A DNA stretch of 64,000 nucleotides from Vibrio aestuarianus. Its GTDB lineage: Bacteria > Pseudomonadota > Gammaproteobacteria > Enterobacterales > Vibrionaceae. The translations under genes and the position numbers were made by a program. Positions 1-9,482 of this stretch are shown in pieces; position 1 is the stretch's first letter, and the number at the start of each line of letters is the position of its first letter. The notes under the pieces were generated by a model. It did no database searches, was not told the DNA's origin, and was given only the letters and a program-made list of their open reading frames with translations. The stretch covers positions 100,756-164,755 of the forward strand of contig NZ_JAAZTU010000002.1 in assembly GCF_012395185.1 (NCBI RefSeq). Direction: 5' to 3'.

Positions 1-1
1 C

Positions 2-667
2 TTTCAGGGTGATAAAGCACTGGAGAAAGTTGCGCCTTTCTCTGGTGGTGAAAAAGCACGCTTGGTTTTGGCACTGATCGTTTGGCAAAAACCAAACTTA
101 TTACTACTCGATGAACCAACCAACCACCTAGATTTAGACATGCGCCAAGCGTTGACGTTTGCCCTGCAAACTTTTGAAGGTGCCATGGTTATCGTCAGCC
201 ATGACCGCTACTTACTGCGCGCCACAACCGATGATTTGTACCTAGTGCATGATCGCCAAGTTGCCCCTTTTGATGGTGACTTATCAGACTACTACAAATG
301 GTTAACCGAGCAGCAAAAAGCAGAGCGAAGAGAAGCACAATCTCAGCAGCCCGCCAAAGATAGCAGCAATAGCGCCGCAGCGAAGAAAGATCAAAAACGC
401 CGTGAAGCGGAGTTTCGTAAACAAACCGCGCCAATTCGCAAAAAACTGACACAACTTGAAGATAAAATGGATAAGTTGAATGCCTCACTGGCACAAGCTG
501 AAGAGCAATTATCCGACACTTCACTGTATGAAGCTGAAAATAAGGCTAAACTTACAGAAGTTCTCGCCCTTCAAGCTAGTAGTAAATCGGCACTTGAAGA
601 GGTCGAAATGGAATGGATGGCAGAGCAAGAAATCCTTGAACAGCTAGAACAGGAATTCAGTAGTTAA
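2..667 (+). CDS. yheS: ABC-F family ATPase YheS, 3' part only
   Basis: This is the carboxy-terminal part of a soluble ABC-F protein; the 5' end lies outside the window and the frame is open from base 2. The visible residues hold the second ABC signature (SGGEKARL), a Walker B with catalytic glutamate followed by the D-loop (LLLLDEPTNHLD) and the switch histidine (IVSHDRYLL). A charged, Gln/Lys/Glu-rich C-terminal extension, probably coiled coil, follows. ABC-F proteins have no membrane domain and most act on the ribosome. The gene order with TIGR02444, yheT, yheU and prkB is the usual gammaproteobacterial arrangement. The exact cellular role of YheS is poorly defined. Confidence 0.9.
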   Translation, partial: FQGDKALEKVAPFSGGEKARLVLALIVWQKPNLLLLDEPTNHLDLDMRQALTFALQTFEGAMVIVSHDRYLLRATTDDLYLVHDRQVAPFDGDLSDYYKWLTEQQKAERREAQSQQPAKDSSNSAAAKKDQKRREAEFRKQTAPIRKKLTQLEDKMDKLNASLAQAEEQLSDTSLYEAENKAKLTEVLALQASSKSALEEVEMEWMAEQEILEQLEQEFSS

Positions 668-668
668 C

Positions 669-1148
669 ATGAGTAAAGAGCACGTACGAATATCTCTCAC
701 ATTAGAGCGCCTGTGGCAATTCAGTTTGCAATATTACAGTGTGCGCGAAGTGAAAGAAGCGTGCTTAAGCTTACAGAATAACTACCACGGTAATGTAAAC
801 TTGTTGCTTCTTTTAAAATGGCTCGACGAGCAACAAGTTTCTTTTGCTGAGCACCATTGGCAAACCGTACAAGATTGCCTTAGCCGCTCTGAAACCTTGC
901 TTCATAGCTACCGAGACTTACGTCGCCGACTAAAAACGAACCTACCAGACACCCTATATCGTGAAGCGCTGCAATTCGAATTACAGCTCGAAAAGCAGCA
1001 ACAGTCTGATTTAGTCGACTGCATCAGCGCATTACCATTAACAAATAATACTGGTCAGCCTCTCACACAACGCTACTGCCGCTTATTGGCTGCTGAACAT
1101 CTGTGTCGTGCATTCGCTGAACCAGCACCACAATCTGGAAAAGCATAA
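669..1148 (+). CDS. TIGR02444 family protein
   Basis: A 159-residue protein that starts one base after the yheS stop, so it is almost certainly cotranscribed and perhaps translationally coupled. The sequence is rich in Leu, Gln and charged residues and looks all-helical, with no signal peptide or membrane segment. I recognise it as the TIGR02444 family of small cytoplasmic proteins found next to yheS in Vibrio and relatives; its function is unknown. The family assignment rests on position and overall sequence character, not on a catalytic motif. Confidence 0.8.
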   Translation: MSKEHVRISLTLERLWQFSLQYYSVREVKEACLSLQNNYHGNVNLLLLLKWLDEQQVSFAEHHWQTVQDCLSRSETLLHSYRDLRRRLKTNLPDTLYREALQFELQLEKQQQSDLVDCISALPLTNNTGQPLTQRYCRLLAAEHLCRAFAEPAPQSGKA

Positions 1149-1207
1149 CCCAGCGAATTATCTGTTTCGTGTATACTCTTTCGTATCCTACATAAACCTT
1201 ATTCCCT

Positions 1208-2185
1208 ATGACTCAATTTATCGCGGCCACTGGGCTTAAAAATCCTCACTTACAAACGCTCATACCACGTTTATTGCGTAAAAAAGCACGTTTTGAACCG
1301 CTGTGGCAAACCTTGCCTACCGATGATGGTGATTTTCTTGATTTGGCGTGGAGCGAAGATGGGCATGCAGAACAAAGTAAAGACAAACCGTTGTTCGTTC
1401 TGTTTCATGGGTTAGAAGGAAGCTTTTATAGCCCTTACGCTAACGGGTTAATGCATGCGTTCGCCGAAAGTGGTTGGCTATCGGTAATGATGCATTTTCG
1501 CGGCTGTAGCGGTAAACCGAATCGCCTTGCGCGGGCTTACCATTCAGGCGAGATAGAAGATGCTCGTTTTGTTCTACAATATTTACGCGAACAACATGTA
1601 GGGCGACCTATCGTCGCGGTAGGTATATCGCTTGGTGGTAACATGCTGGCCAATTATCTGGCTGAATATCACGAAGACCCTATTGTCGATGCTGCAACAA
1701 TCGTTTCAGCACCGCTCGATCTCGCCGCCTGTTCACAACGCATTGAGCAAGGATTTTCAAAGCTCTACCGTGACTATTTACTCTCCTCGCTAAAAAGTAA
1801 CGCGCTGAAAAAACATCACCTCTTACAAGATGTACTTGACCTATCTTCTTGTCAGATCAGCAGCATTAAAAAACTGTATCAATTCGATGATTTAATCACC
1901 GCCCCCTTGCATGGTTTTAAAGATGCTCATGACTATTATCAACAATGTTCTGGGCTACATAAACTCAAGCAGATCCGCGTACCATTGCAAGTCATTCATG
2001 CTAAAGACGACCCATTCATGACCGATGCAGTGATTCCCAAATTCGTTTTACCGGAAAATATCGACTACCGCTTATTTAACCAAGGTGGCCATGTCGGCTT
2101 TATTTCAGGCAGTGCATTAAAACCCACTTTTTGGCTGGAACAAGCCTTACCAGCCTACTATGAAAGCCTGTGTACACCGTCATAA
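1208..2185 (+). CDS. yheT: YheT-family alpha/beta hydrolase
   Basis: A 325-residue cytoplasmic alpha/beta hydrolase. The N-terminal N-P-H-L-Q-T motif is typical of the YheT/ABHD1-3 group. The nucleophile elbow G-I-S-L-G-G is near residue 142, the acid is probably the Asp pair in K-D-D-P-F-M, and the histidine is in G-G-H-V-G-F near the C-terminus, so the triad looks complete. Related eukaryotic ABHD proteins act on lipids and phospholipids, but the bacterial substrate is not established. It lies 59 bp after the TIGR02444 gene and before yheU. Confidence 0.9.
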   Translation: MTQFIAATGLKNPHLQTLIPRLLRKKARFEPLWQTLPTDDGDFLDLAWSEDGHAEQSKDKPLFVLFHGLEGSFYSPYANGLMHAFAESGWLSVMMHFRGCSGKPNRLARAYHSGEIEDARFVLQYLREQHVGRPIVAVGISLGGNMLANYLAEYHEDPIVDAATIVSAPLDLAACSQRIEQGFSKLYRDYLLSSLKSNALKKHHLLQDVLDLSSCQISSIKKLYQFDDLITAPLHGFKDAHDYYQQCSGLHKLKQIRVPLQVIHAKDDPFMTDAVIPKFVLPENIDYRLFNQGGHVGFISGSALKPTFWLEQALPAYYESLCTPS

Positions 2186-2254
2186 AATAGCTGCCATCAA
2201 AGTGCGATTTAGGGTATAACTGCCAGCCTTCAACATGACAGTTAAGAGGTCGTC

Positions 2255-2467
2255 ATGATTATTCCTTGGCAACAAATTGCTCCTGATACACTCGATAATC
2301 TCATTCAAGAATTTGTCTTACGTGAAGGAACAGATTACGGTGAACAAGAGATATCTTTGCAACAAAAAATCGAACAAGTGAAGCAGCAGTTAGCGAGTGG
2401 TGAAGTTGCCATCGTCTATTCTGAATTGCACGAAAGTGTCGATATTCAAGTACGTAAATCGTTTTAG
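2255..2467 (+). CDS. yheU: YheU family protein
   Basis: A 70-residue acidic protein beginning [10 protein letters not shown], which is the characteristic start of the YheU (UPF0270) family. The rest is a conserved L-x-x-L-I-x-E-F-V-x-R-E-G-T-D-Y-G block and a second helix, giving a small, probably helical cytoplasmic protein. It sits between yheT and prkB as in Escherichia coli and V. cholerae. Function unknown. Confidence 0.88.
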   Translation: MIIPWQQIAPDTLDNLIQEFVLREGTDYGEQEISLQQKIEQVKQQLASGEVAIVYSELHESVDIQVRKSF

Positions 2468-2543
2468 CGCACCGCAATCTCATCTTTCCGTGCTATATTG
2501 CGACAATAAATAACAAGTACGTTACATAAAGACAGGGTTTGTC

Positions 2544-3413
2544 ATGTCAGCAAAACATCCGATCATAGCCGTCACGGGCTCATCCGGTGCCGGTACTACC
2601 ACAACCTCTGAAGCGTTTCGCAAAATGTTCAATATGATGAGCATTAAACCTGCTTGGGTTGAAGGCGATAGCTTCCACCGTTTCACACGTCCAGAAATGG
2701 ACGTAGAGATCCGTAAAGCACGAGAGCAAGGCAAGCACATCAGTTATTTTGGTCCTCAGGCTAATGATTTTGGCGCATTGGAAGAGTTTTTTCGCCAATA
2801 CGGCAAACTAGGAACAGGGCAAGTTCGTCGCTACCTGCATTCATTTGATGAAGCCGTTCCCTATAACCAAATGCCAGGAACGTTTACTCCATGGCAAGAT
2901 TTGCCAGAAAATTCTGATGTTATGTTCTACGAAGGGTTACATGGTGGTGTGGTCGATGGTGATGTCAACGTGGCTCAACATGTCGATTTTTTGATTGGCA
3001 TGGTGCCGATTGTTAACCTGGAGTGGATCCAAAAATACGTGCGTGATACGCGCGATCGCGGTCATTCACGCGAAGCAGTAATGGACTCGATTGTTCGCTC
3101 GATGGACGACTACCTCAATTACATTACTCCACAGTTTTCTCGCACCCATATTAACTTCCAGCGCGTGCCCACAGTCGACACCTCAAACCCGCTCAACGCA
3201 AAGGGTATCCCCAGTTTGGATGAAAGCTTCGTGGTGATAAGGCTACGCGGCATTAAGAATGTCGATTTCCCCTATTTACTAGCCATGATTGATGGTTCAT
3301 TTATGTCGCGCCATAACACCATCGTTGTTCCTGGTGGCAAGATGAGTTTTGCCATGGAGCTGATTGTTCGCCCTATCCTGCAACAATTAATTGAAACAGG
3401 GAAAATTGGATAA
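2544..3413 (+). CDS. prkB: Phosphoribulokinase-family protein PrkB
   Basis: A 289-residue P-loop kinase. The Walker A is G-S-S-G-A-G-T-T-T-T at residues 12-21, and the sequence is homologous to Calvin-cycle phosphoribulokinase (class I). Gammaproteobacteria without a Calvin cycle carry this gene beside yheU and crp, and its physiological substrate is unclear, so I would not infer carbon fixation. The start ATG follows a purine-rich stretch (acaggg) about 8 bases upstream. Length is normal for the family. Confidence 0.88.
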   Translation: MSAKHPIIAVTGSSGAGTTTTSEAFRKMFNMMSIKPAWVEGDSFHRFTRPEMDVEIRKAREQGKHISYFGPQANDFGALEEFFRQYGKLGTGQVRRYLHSFDEAVPYNQMPGTFTPWQDLPENSDVMFYEGLHGGVVDGDVNVAQHVDFLIGMVPIVNLEWIQKYVRDTRDRGHSREAVMDSIVRSMDDYLNYITPQFSRTHINFQRVPTVDTSNPLNAKGIPSLDESFVVIRLRGIKNVDFPYLLAMIDGSFMSRHNTIVVPGGKMSFAMELIVRPILQQLIETGKIG

Positions 3414-3446
3414 TATTTTTGCACTTTTTACGGTTACTTTTCATAC

Positions 3447-3462
3447 CGTGATCATGTGCACA
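3447..3462. promoter_or_regulatory. Candidate CRP site upstream of crp
   Basis: The sequence cgtgatcatgtgcaca fits the CRP consensus TGTGA-N6-TCACA with one mismatch in each half. It is about 195 bp upstream of crp. Autoregulation of crp by CRP is established in enterobacteria; here it is inferred only from the sequence match. A perfect 7-bp inverted repeat (atcgtgt/acacgat, 3477-3495) lies just downstream and has no clear role. Confidence 0.4.
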
Positions 3463-3655
3463 TTTTTGCTTAAATTATCGTGTGGTCGACACGATTAAAA
3501 TCAAGAAATCGTTTCCGAAAAAGGATACTATTCTTAACCGAAACACAAGTTAGCTTGCAGCACTTGTAAAGTGCTCTTATCCTAGTAAGTCAATTTAAAG
3601 GCTTAGCTAAAATATGGAAAGCAGCAAGCGTACCCTGCAGAGGAAGTGAGATATT

Positions 3656-4288
3656 ATGGTTCTAGGTAAACCTCAAACCGACCCAACACTAGAGTGGTTT
3701 CTTTCACACTGTCATATTCATAAGTACCCATCAAAAAGCACGCTGATCCACGCGGGCGAGAAAGCTGAAACGTTGTACTACATCGTTAAAGGTTCTGTTG
3801 CGGTTCTTATTAAAGACGAAGAAGGTAAGGAGATGATCCTTTCTTACCTAAACCAAGGTGACTTTATCGGTGAACTTGGTCTATTCGAAGAAGACCAAGA
3901 ACGTACCGCTTGGGTTCGTGCTAAATCTCCTTGTGAAGTGGCAGAGATTTCATTTAAGAAATTCCGTCAACTTATCCAGGTGAATCCAGATATTCTAATG
4001 CGCCTATCTGCTCAGATTTCACGTCGTTTACAAGTGACTAGTCAAAAAGTAGGTGACCTTGCGTTCCTTGACGTAACGGGCCGTATTGCTCAAACGCTAC
4101 TAAACCTAGCGAAACAACCTGACGCAATGACTCACCCAGATGGCATGCAAATCAAGATCACCCGTCAAGAAATCGGTCAAATCGTTGGCTGTTCTCGTGA
4201 AACAGTTGGTCGTATTTTGAAAATGCTAGAAGAGCAGAACCTAATTTCTGCACACGGTAAAACTATCGTGGTATACGGAACTCGTTAA
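3656..4288 (+). CDS. crp: cAMP receptor protein CRP
   Basis: A 210-residue global regulator that binds cAMP and DNA as a dimer. The N-terminal cyclic-nucleotide-binding domain carries the phosphate-binding cassette (G-E-L-G-L-F-E, followed by Q-E-R-T-A-W-V-R-A), and the C-terminal winged helix carries the recognition motif [11 protein letters not shown]. Length and sequence are almost those of E. coli and V. cholerae CRP. A purine-rich SD (gaggaagtgag) precedes the ATG. The gene has a 242-bp leader with a candidate CRP site and a strong terminator behind it, so it is probably monocistronic. Confidence 0.97.
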   Translation: MVLGKPQTDPTLEWFLSHCHIHKYPSKSTLIHAGEKAETLYYIVKGSVAVLIKDEEGKEMILSYLNQGDFIGELGLFEEDQERTAWVRAKSPCEVAEISFKKFRQLIQVNPDILMRLSAQISRRLQVTSQKVGDLAFLDVTGRIAQTLLNLAKQPDAMTHPDGMQIKITRQEIGQIVGCSRETVGRILKMLEEQNLISAHGKTIVVYGTR

Positions 4289-4320
4289 TTTCAATAGAAA
4301 TTGAGAGACTGAATCGATAA

Positions 4321-4351
4321 AGCCACCTTGGGAAACTCAGGTGGCTTTTTG
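4321..4351 (+). terminator. Terminator after crp
   Basis: An 8-bp perfect stem (agccacct ... aggtggct) with a 10-base loop is followed by a run of five T on the + strand, 32 bases after the crp stop. It lies between convergent crp and the DUF1338 gene. The T-run on the minus strand is weak, so it serves crp best. Confidence 0.85.
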
Positions 4352-4373
4352 TTGGCAAAGACTCAGTACAATT

Positions 4374-5168
4374 TTATTGCATATCAGTGCTTTCAAAAAT
4401 CTTGTCAGCTGAAGCGGCAACAAACCCGCTATACAACTCACCGTTTGCCATTGGATAGCGTTTGGCAAACTCGTAAAAACCGCCCGGAATCATCTCAACA
4501 CCATCACTAAATTGCACCGGTACTTTATCTGCCATGGTGGAAGATTGTTCTAGCAGCACCTCTGGCGTGCCTTTCACTTCTCCGCCATTTTCATTAATAA
4601 CAAAGCCAGCTTGGCGAAGGTGATCATTCACCGATTTGACTTCATTAAACGCATTCAACTGGTTAACACTAACGGTAAAATGATTGGCCCCATAGCCATG
4701 AGCTGCCAACCATGCGGCGTATTCACTTTCCTGAGCCAAAGTGAGGTAATCGCTATGGGCTATCTGCCATAATCGACCACTATACAAAAAGTCGCTACTG
4801 GTGAGTTTGTCGCTATCTACTTGCTCTACCAGTTTGGCTACAATCGCTTGCAACTCAGGTGAGCACTCTGCCACTTTTAGCTCACTAATGAAAACCTTAG
4901 GTTGCGTTGGATCAGGATGTTCATAGTGCTTCGCGACTAACTTCTTACTTTCAAATTGATAATCACCACACGCTGTATAACCTAATGCTAAAAAAGGCTT
5001 AGCCAGTGTTTCAATCCCCAGGGGAGCAACATTAAAGGTTCGTAAAGCGATATGATCATTGATCAGAGCTTCATCTTCTTGAAGCAATTGATGAACTTTG
5101 TCAGCCGAAGGACAAAGACGTTGAATATAGTCATTCCATAGCGATTGAAATAAAACGGTTGGCATCAT
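4374..5168 (-). CDS. DUF1338 protein, HglS/YdcJ-like 2-oxoadipate dioxygenase family
   Basis: A 264-residue protein of the DUF1338 family. Characterised relatives (HglS of Pseudomonas putida) are Fe(II)-dependent 2-oxoadipate dioxygenase/decarboxylases that make 2-hydroxyglutarate. Possible metal ligands visible here are the histidine in I-N-D-H-I-A-L-R-T near residue 38 and the histidine in G-A-N-H-F-T-V-S-V near residue 163. This form is about half the length of HglS, so the same substrate cannot be assumed. It is downstream of astD in the same direction, separated by an ERIC element, and may be a catabolic companion of the ast genes. Confidence 0.78.
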   Translation of the reverse strand: MMPTVLFQSLWNDYIQRLCPSADKVHQLLQEDEALINDHIALRTFNVAPLGIETLAKPFLALGYTACGDYQFESKKLVAKHYEHPDPTQPKVFISELKVAECSPELQAIVAKLVEQVDSDKLTSSDFLYSGRLWQIAHSDYLTLAQESEYAAWLAAHGYGANHFTVSVNQLNAFNEVKSVNDHLRQAGFVINENGGEVKGTPEVLLEQSSTMADKVPVQFSDGVEMIPGGFYEFAKRYPMANGELYSGFVAASADKIFESTDMQ

Positions 5169-5354
5169 AACGCCTCCTTGTCAGCAATGTGTCTAGCAAG
5201 CGATATACCTTGAGTATGTATAAAGCCTTAGTTTCAGTATGAGGTTATTGGATAAATATTGCTGCTTAATATTTATTGAAACGATTCAGAAAATATATCC
5301 AGCGGCAATTCAACCTGTGACGTTAAGTTGTGTATTGATCCAGTTATCGGGATC

Positions 5355-5480
5355 TATACCCAAACCACTTGAAGTGGCAGGTAGGTGGCAAGTGAGTGAA
5401 TCCCCATGAGCATAGACAAACTATGTGATTGGGGTGAGCAAACTTAGCCAACGCCGCTGTAACTTCAAGTAGAAAGGAGG
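5355..5480. repeat. ERIC element, copy 1
   Basis: About 126 bp with the ERIC hallmarks: left end tatacccaaa, a central imperfect palindrome built on gtgaatcccca / tggggtgagc around cataga-caaactatgtg, and a right arm ending gccgctgtaacttcaagtag. Copies 2 (52303-52432) and 3 (62101-62225) share the same core. The right end lacks the final ggatata and runs straight into a hairpin. ERIC (IRU) elements are non-coding, form long hairpins and are known in Enterobacteriaceae and Vibrio. It fills most of the 351-bp gap between astD and DUF1338. Confidence 0.88.
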
Positions 5481-5481
5481 T

Positions 5482-5507
5482 AAGCCTCTTCTATGAGAGG
5501 CTTTTTA
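5482..5507 (+). terminator. Hairpin with T-run beside ERIC copy 1
   Basis: A perfect 8-bp stem (aagcctct/agaggctt, loop tctatg) is followed by ttttta on the + strand. The flanking genes are on the minus strand, where the hairpin is followed by a purine/C-rich stretch rather than U's. It therefore reads as a + strand terminator, or as a 3' stabilising hairpin for astD. Confidence 0.5.
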
Positions 5508-5519
5508 TTATTCCGTCGG

Positions 5520-6977
5520 TTATAGCTCAACCCCAGGGCTGAGAGTGGCAGGTAATTCTGTTGCCTGCCCTTCCATTGAAGCCATAGGGTATGCACAGTA
5601 ATCAGCCGCGTAATAAGCACTCGGGCGCAAGTTACCCGATGCTCCCGGCCCACCAAATGGTGCATCACCACTCGCACCAGTTAATTGGCGATTACGGTTT
5701 ACGATGCCAGCGCGGATATGATCAACAAAATAATCCCACTCGGCATCATCAGTTGATACTAAACCTGCAGACAAACCAAAACGGGTAGCATTGGCCAACT
5801 CAACCGCTTGCTCTAAAGTCTGATAGCGCACCACTTGTAATAACGGGCCAAAGTATTCTTCGTCAGGCAACTCACTAATAGCGGTTACGTCAATGATTCC
5901 TGGCGTAACAAATGCCGCTTGCAGCGGTTTGGCTTCCACCAAACTATAACCACCTAAAAATTGTAAATTAGCCTGCGCATTGAGAATAAATTGCGCGGCA
6001 GCTTGCGAGATTTGTGGCCCCATAAATGGCGCTGGATCGGCAAATGGTTGATCAATTCGTAGCTTTTGGGTTGCGGTGATCAATTTACTTAATAGCACAT
6101 CACCTTTTTCACCGACAGGAACGTACAGGCGACGCGCGCAGGTGCAGCGCTGCCCTGCGCTAATGAAAGCCGATTGAATGATGGTGTATACCGCTGCATC
6201 TAAGTCACCATACTGCTCGGAGATCACCATCGGGTTGTTCCCGCCCATTTCAAGCGCCAGCATTTTGCCAGGTTGCCCGGCAAACTGACGATGCAGTAAA
6301 TGCCCAGTGTTAGCACTGCCGGTAAATAGCAAACCATCAATACCTTTTGACTCGGCCAGAGCGATGCCTGTTTCTTTCGCCCCTTGTACAAGGTTGAGCA
6401 CACCTGCTGGTAACCCTGCATCTTGCCACAGTTTCATGGCAAATTCGCCCATCCACGGGGTTTGCTCAGAAGGCTTAAACACCACGGTATTACCCGCTAA
6501 AAGAGCCGGAACAATATGACCATTCGGTAAATGTGCTGGGAAATTATAGGGACCAAATACCGCCATTACACCAAGTGGACGGTGACGCAGTACAATTTGG
6601 TTTCCCGCTGCCTCACGCGCACTTTCACCCGTACGATCATGATAAGCACGAATCGAAATAGCGATTTTGCCGGCCATCGCCGCCGCTTCAGTACGAGTTT
6701 CCCAAATAGGTTTACCAGTTTCTTTGGCGATGATCTGTGCGATTTCTTCACTGTGTTCTTTTACTTTCTCAGCAAAGGCCAACACGTATTGCTCACGTTC
6801 AGCAAAGGAGCGCTTTTTCCATTCAACAAAGGCACTTCTTGCTGCACTCACTGCGTCTTCTACTTGCGCTGGCGTTGCGCTATCGCCTTGCCAAATCGTT
6901 TGGTCATTATAGGGGCTGAGCGATACCATTGGCTCACCTTGGCCAGCTAACCACTCACCTGCAATCCACTGAGTCAT
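5520..6977 (-). CDS. astD: Succinylglutamate-semialdehyde dehydrogenase AstD
   Basis: A 485-residue NAD-dependent aldehyde dehydrogenase that oxidises N-succinylglutamate semialdehyde to N-succinylglutamate, step 4 of the arginine succinyltransferase (AST) pathway. Visible motifs are the Rossmann F-T-G-S-A-N-T-G segment, the general-base region L-E-M-G-G-N-N-P, and the catalytic cysteine in G-Q-R-C-T-C-A-R-R. The start M-T-Q-W-I-A-G-E-W is the usual family start. It lies 28 bp after astA, giving the order astC-astA-astD. astB and astE are not in this window. Confidence 0.95.
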   Translation of the reverse strand: MTQWIAGEWLAGQGEPMVSLSPYNDQTIWQGDSATPAQVEDAVSAARSAFVEWKKRSFAEREQYVLAFAEKVKEHSEEIAQIIAKETGKPIWETRTEAAAMAGKIAISIRAYHDRTGESAREAAGNQIVLRHRPLGVMAVFGPYNFPAHLPNGHIVPALLAGNTVVFKPSEQTPWMGEFAMKLWQDAGLPAGVLNLVQGAKETGIALAESKGIDGLLFTGSANTGHLLHRQFAGQPGKMLALEMGGNNPMVISEQYGDLDAAVYTIIQSAFISAGQRCTCARRLYVPVGEKGDVLLSKLITATQKLRIDQPFADPAPFMGPQISQAAAQFILNAQANLQFLGGYSLVEAKPLQAAFVTPGIIDVTAISELPDEEYFGPLLQVVRYQTLEQAVELANATRFGLSAGLVSTDDAEWDYFVDHIRAGIVNRNRQLTGASGDAPFGGPGASGNLRPSAYYAADYCAYPMASMEGQATELPATLSPGVEL

Positions 6978-7005
6978 ATTTCTATCCTTACATCAAAAAG
7001 CTGGC

Positions 7006-8025
7006 TTACTGCGCCAAAATTCGAACTAAATCGCCACTCTCTACTAAAAGCGCTTTTGCTACTTCAGGAGAGATAATCACCGTTTCGGTTTCACGGTTGT
7101 AAGCCCCTTTCGCTGCGGTAGCGCGAAAATCTTCAAATGAGGTATTACACACCAAATAATCTTGCGAACTAGAATGCTCTGCCACTTCGACCTTGGCGCG
7201 CATGGAATGACGTACCGACTCAACATTACGTAAGTCACACTCAACGGTTGGGCCGGCATCAAAAATGTCGACATAATTGCGGCAAGTAAACCCTTCACGT
7301 TCCAATAACTTAAGCGCTGGGCGCGTATTGTCATGCACTTGGCCGATGACAGCTTGCGCTTCTTTGCTCAGCAAGTTGACGTAAATAGGCAGCTTGGGCA
7401 TCAGATCCGCGATAAACCCTTTCTTACCAATCCCTGTGAGGTAGTCGGCCATCGTGAAATCTATTGAAAAGAAATGCTCTTGCAACCATTGCCAAAACGG
7501 AGAGTTACCTTCGGCATCGGAAACACCGCGCATCTCCGCAAAAATGGTTTTTGAGAATCGATGGGGATGTTCGGCCATCATCAGAAAGCGGCATTTCGAC
7601 ATTAAGCGGCCATTAAGCCCTTGACGAAAATCAGGACGCAGAAAGAGCGTACAAATCTCACTACAACCGGTGTAGTTATTGCCAAATGTCAGCAGTTTTA
7701 CCGTATTGTTCACCTTCAATTTAGGCGATGAATGAACAATCGTGCTGATATGATAAGAGTAGAAAGGCACATCCCAACCAATAGAAGCTTCAATACCCGT
7801 GGTACCAGCAACCTCTCCAGTTTCAGAATCAAACCCCACCATTAAATAACCTTCGTCTCCAGGCTCGGATACGTTGGGTTTAGTAAAGCTGTATTCAGAA
7901 TGGGTAATACGATTGGTTAAAAGTTCTTCATTAACCGGTAGAGATGTGAATCCGTGACCTGATTCGACAGCGCAAGTGTGCAGCGCGTCATAGTCCGACA
8001 TTGCGATAGGGCGAACAACTAGCAT
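7006..8025 (-). CDS. astA: Arginine N-succinyltransferase AstA
   Basis: A 339-residue enzyme that transfers succinyl from succinyl-CoA to arginine, the first step of AST arginine catabolism. The N-terminus M-L-V-V-R-P-I and the R-G-x-S-D-A-E-G-N-S-P-F-W segment near residue 170 are typical. I chose the ATG at 8025, which has a GGAGGG SD eight bases upstream, over an in-frame TTG one codon earlier. The last ~80 residues hold the conserved H-D-N-T-R-P-A and C-N-T-S-F-E-D-F-R-A blocks. It lies between astC and astD. Confidence 0.95.
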   Translation of the reverse strand: MLVVRPIAMSDYDALHTCAVESGHGFTSLPVNEELLTNRITHSEYSFTKPNVSEPGDEGYLMVGFDSETGEVAGTTGIEASIGWDVPFYSYHISTIVHSSPKLKVNNTVKLLTFGNNYTGCSEICTLFLRPDFRQGLNGRLMSKCRFLMMAEHPHRFSKTIFAEMRGVSDAEGNSPFWQWLQEHFFSIDFTMADYLTGIGKKGFIADLMPKLPIYVNLLSKEAQAVIGQVHDNTRPALKLLEREGFTCRNYVDIFDAGPTVECDLRNVESVRHSMRAKVEVAEHSSSQDYLVCNTSFEDFRATAAKGAYNRETETVIISPEVAKALLVESGDLVRILAQ

Positions 8026-8052
8026 CAATACTTCCCTCCAGATGCTTGAAGT

Positions 8053-8077
8053 AGCCCAAGGCTTCCTACCTTGGGCT
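8053..8077. other. Intercistronic hairpin between astC and astA
   Basis: A perfect 9-bp inverted repeat (agcccaagg/ccttgggct) with a 7-base loop lies in the 66-bp gap between the astC stop and astA start. No U-run follows it in the direction of transcription (minus strand), so it is more likely an mRNA-processing or stability element, or an attenuating hairpin, than a full terminator. Confidence 0.55.
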
Positions 8078-8091
8078 GCTAGGCTTTTTCA

Positions 8092-9303
8092 CTACATGAG
8101 TGATGCAATAGCTTTATCGAGTTTTGCTAAGCCTTCTTCTATTTCTTGTTTTGTAATCACTAATGATGGCGTCATACGCACCACATTGGTTCCAGCAACC
8201 AACACCATCAAACCTTGTTTACCTGCCGCAACCAAAATGTCACGGGCACGGCCTTGCCACTCTTCATTCAGCGCGGCGCCGAGTAATAAACCTTTACCAC
8301 GAACTTCACTGAAGATTTGGTACTTAGCATTAATTTCTGCTAGCCCTTGACGAAATAGAGCTTCGCGCTCTTTTACACCCGCTAACGTTTCTGGCTGGCT
8401 AACGAAATTAACGACTGCTTCAGCGACGGCGCAAGCTAATGGGTTACCGCCATAAGTTGAACCATGAGTCCCGACTTTTAGATGAGCAGCCAATTCATTG
8501 GTGGTGAGCATAGCGCCAATAGGGAAACCACCACCGAGTGATTTTGCAGTACTTAAAATATCAGGAGTAATGCCTAAACCTTGGTATGCGTAGAAATCTC
8601 CCGTACGACCATTACCTGTTTGTACCTCATCAAAGATAAGTAGAGCATTGTGTTTGTCACACAACTCACGCACCGCTTGAACAAACTCTGGCGTTGGCGA
8701 CACAATGCCACCCTCACCTTGCAATGGCTCCATCATGACAGCACAAGTACGGTCTGACATATGGGCTTGTAGTGCCTCAATATCGTTATAAGCTAGGTGG
8801 GTCACATCGCCAGGCTTTGGACCAAATCCATCAGAATAAGCCGCTTGACCACCGACAGTAACGGTAAAGAAAGTACGTCCGTGGAAACCTTGTTTAAAGG
8901 CGATGATTTCTGATTTCTGCTCACCATGAACATCTGCAGCCCAACGACGAGCAAGCTTCAAAGCCGCCTCATTCGCTTCTGCACCAGAATTGGCAAAAAA
9001 CACTTTTTCCGCAAAGCAGACTTCGGTTAATTTTTTCGCGAGACGCAACGCCGGTTCGTTAGTCATTACGTTGCTGAGATGCCACAACTTGTTCGCTTGC
9101 TCAGTTAAGGCACCAACCATCACTGGGTGACAATGGCCTAAACAACTCACGGCAATGCCACCAGCAAAATCGATGTATTCATTACCTTGCTGATCCCATA
9201 CTCGAGAGCCTTGTCCCTTTACTGGGATCATTTCCATTGGGTTATAGCAAGGTACCATTACCTCATCAAATAAGCCGCGCTCTACATTCATTTCCACTGT
9301 CAT
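8092..9303 (-). CDS. astC: Acetylornithine/succinylornithine aminotransferase (AstC/ArgD)
   Basis: A 403-residue class-III PLP aminotransferase. Motifs are the phosphate-binding N-S-G-A-E-A-N-E-A segment, [11 protein letters not shown] with the PLP-contacting Asp, and the Schiff-base lysine in [10 protein letters not shown]. It leads the ast cluster, supporting catabolism of succinylornithine. In vibrios the same protein is generally taken to serve as acetylornithine aminotransferase (ArgD) as well, and no other argD is in this window. The SD is agaggga, seven bases before ATG. Sequence alone does not separate ArgD from AstC. Confidence 0.9.
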   Translation of the reverse strand: MTVEMNVERGLFDEVMVPCYNPMEMIPVKGQGSRVWDQQGNEYIDFAGGIAVSCLGHCHPVMVGALTEQANKLWHLSNVMTNEPALRLAKKLTEVCFAEKVFFANSGAEANEAALKLARRWAADVHGEQKSEIIAFKQGFHGRTFFTVTVGGQAAYSDGFGPKPGDVTHLAYNDIEALQAHMSDRTCAVMMEPLQGEGGIVSPTPEFVQAVRELCDKHNALLIFDEVQTGNGRTGDFYAYQGLGITPDILSTAKSLGGGFPIGAMLTTNELAAHLKVGTHGSTYGGNPLACAVAEAVVNFVSQPETLAGVKEREALFRQGLAEINAKYQIFSEVRGKGLLLGAALNEEWQGRARDILVAAGKQGLMVLVAGTNVVRMTPSLVITKQEIEEGLAKLDKAIASLM

Positions 9304-9482
9304 TGCACATTCCCTCTCGATACCGCATGCCTAGCAGATTGCGATCTTTCCACAAAAACCTTGTGTGGAAGATATTGTTTTGCTTTTTAGCTAATGCAGC
9401 ATTGTATTTACAAATTATTAACCATTTCAATAGTGGATTATTCTTTTATCACAACAATTTTGCCGATAATCCTCACTACGTA

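Noticed and set aside
2544..3413. Calvin-cycle phosphoribulokinase
   Set aside because: The sequence is homologous, but no other Calvin-cycle gene is nearby and this location is the general gammaproteobacterial prkB site, so autotrophy is not implied.
6531..6950. A 139-codon + strand frame within astD
   Set aside because: Antisense to a catalytic aldehyde dehydrogenase sequence with all motifs intact; Ser/Phe-rich translation typical of a shadow frame.
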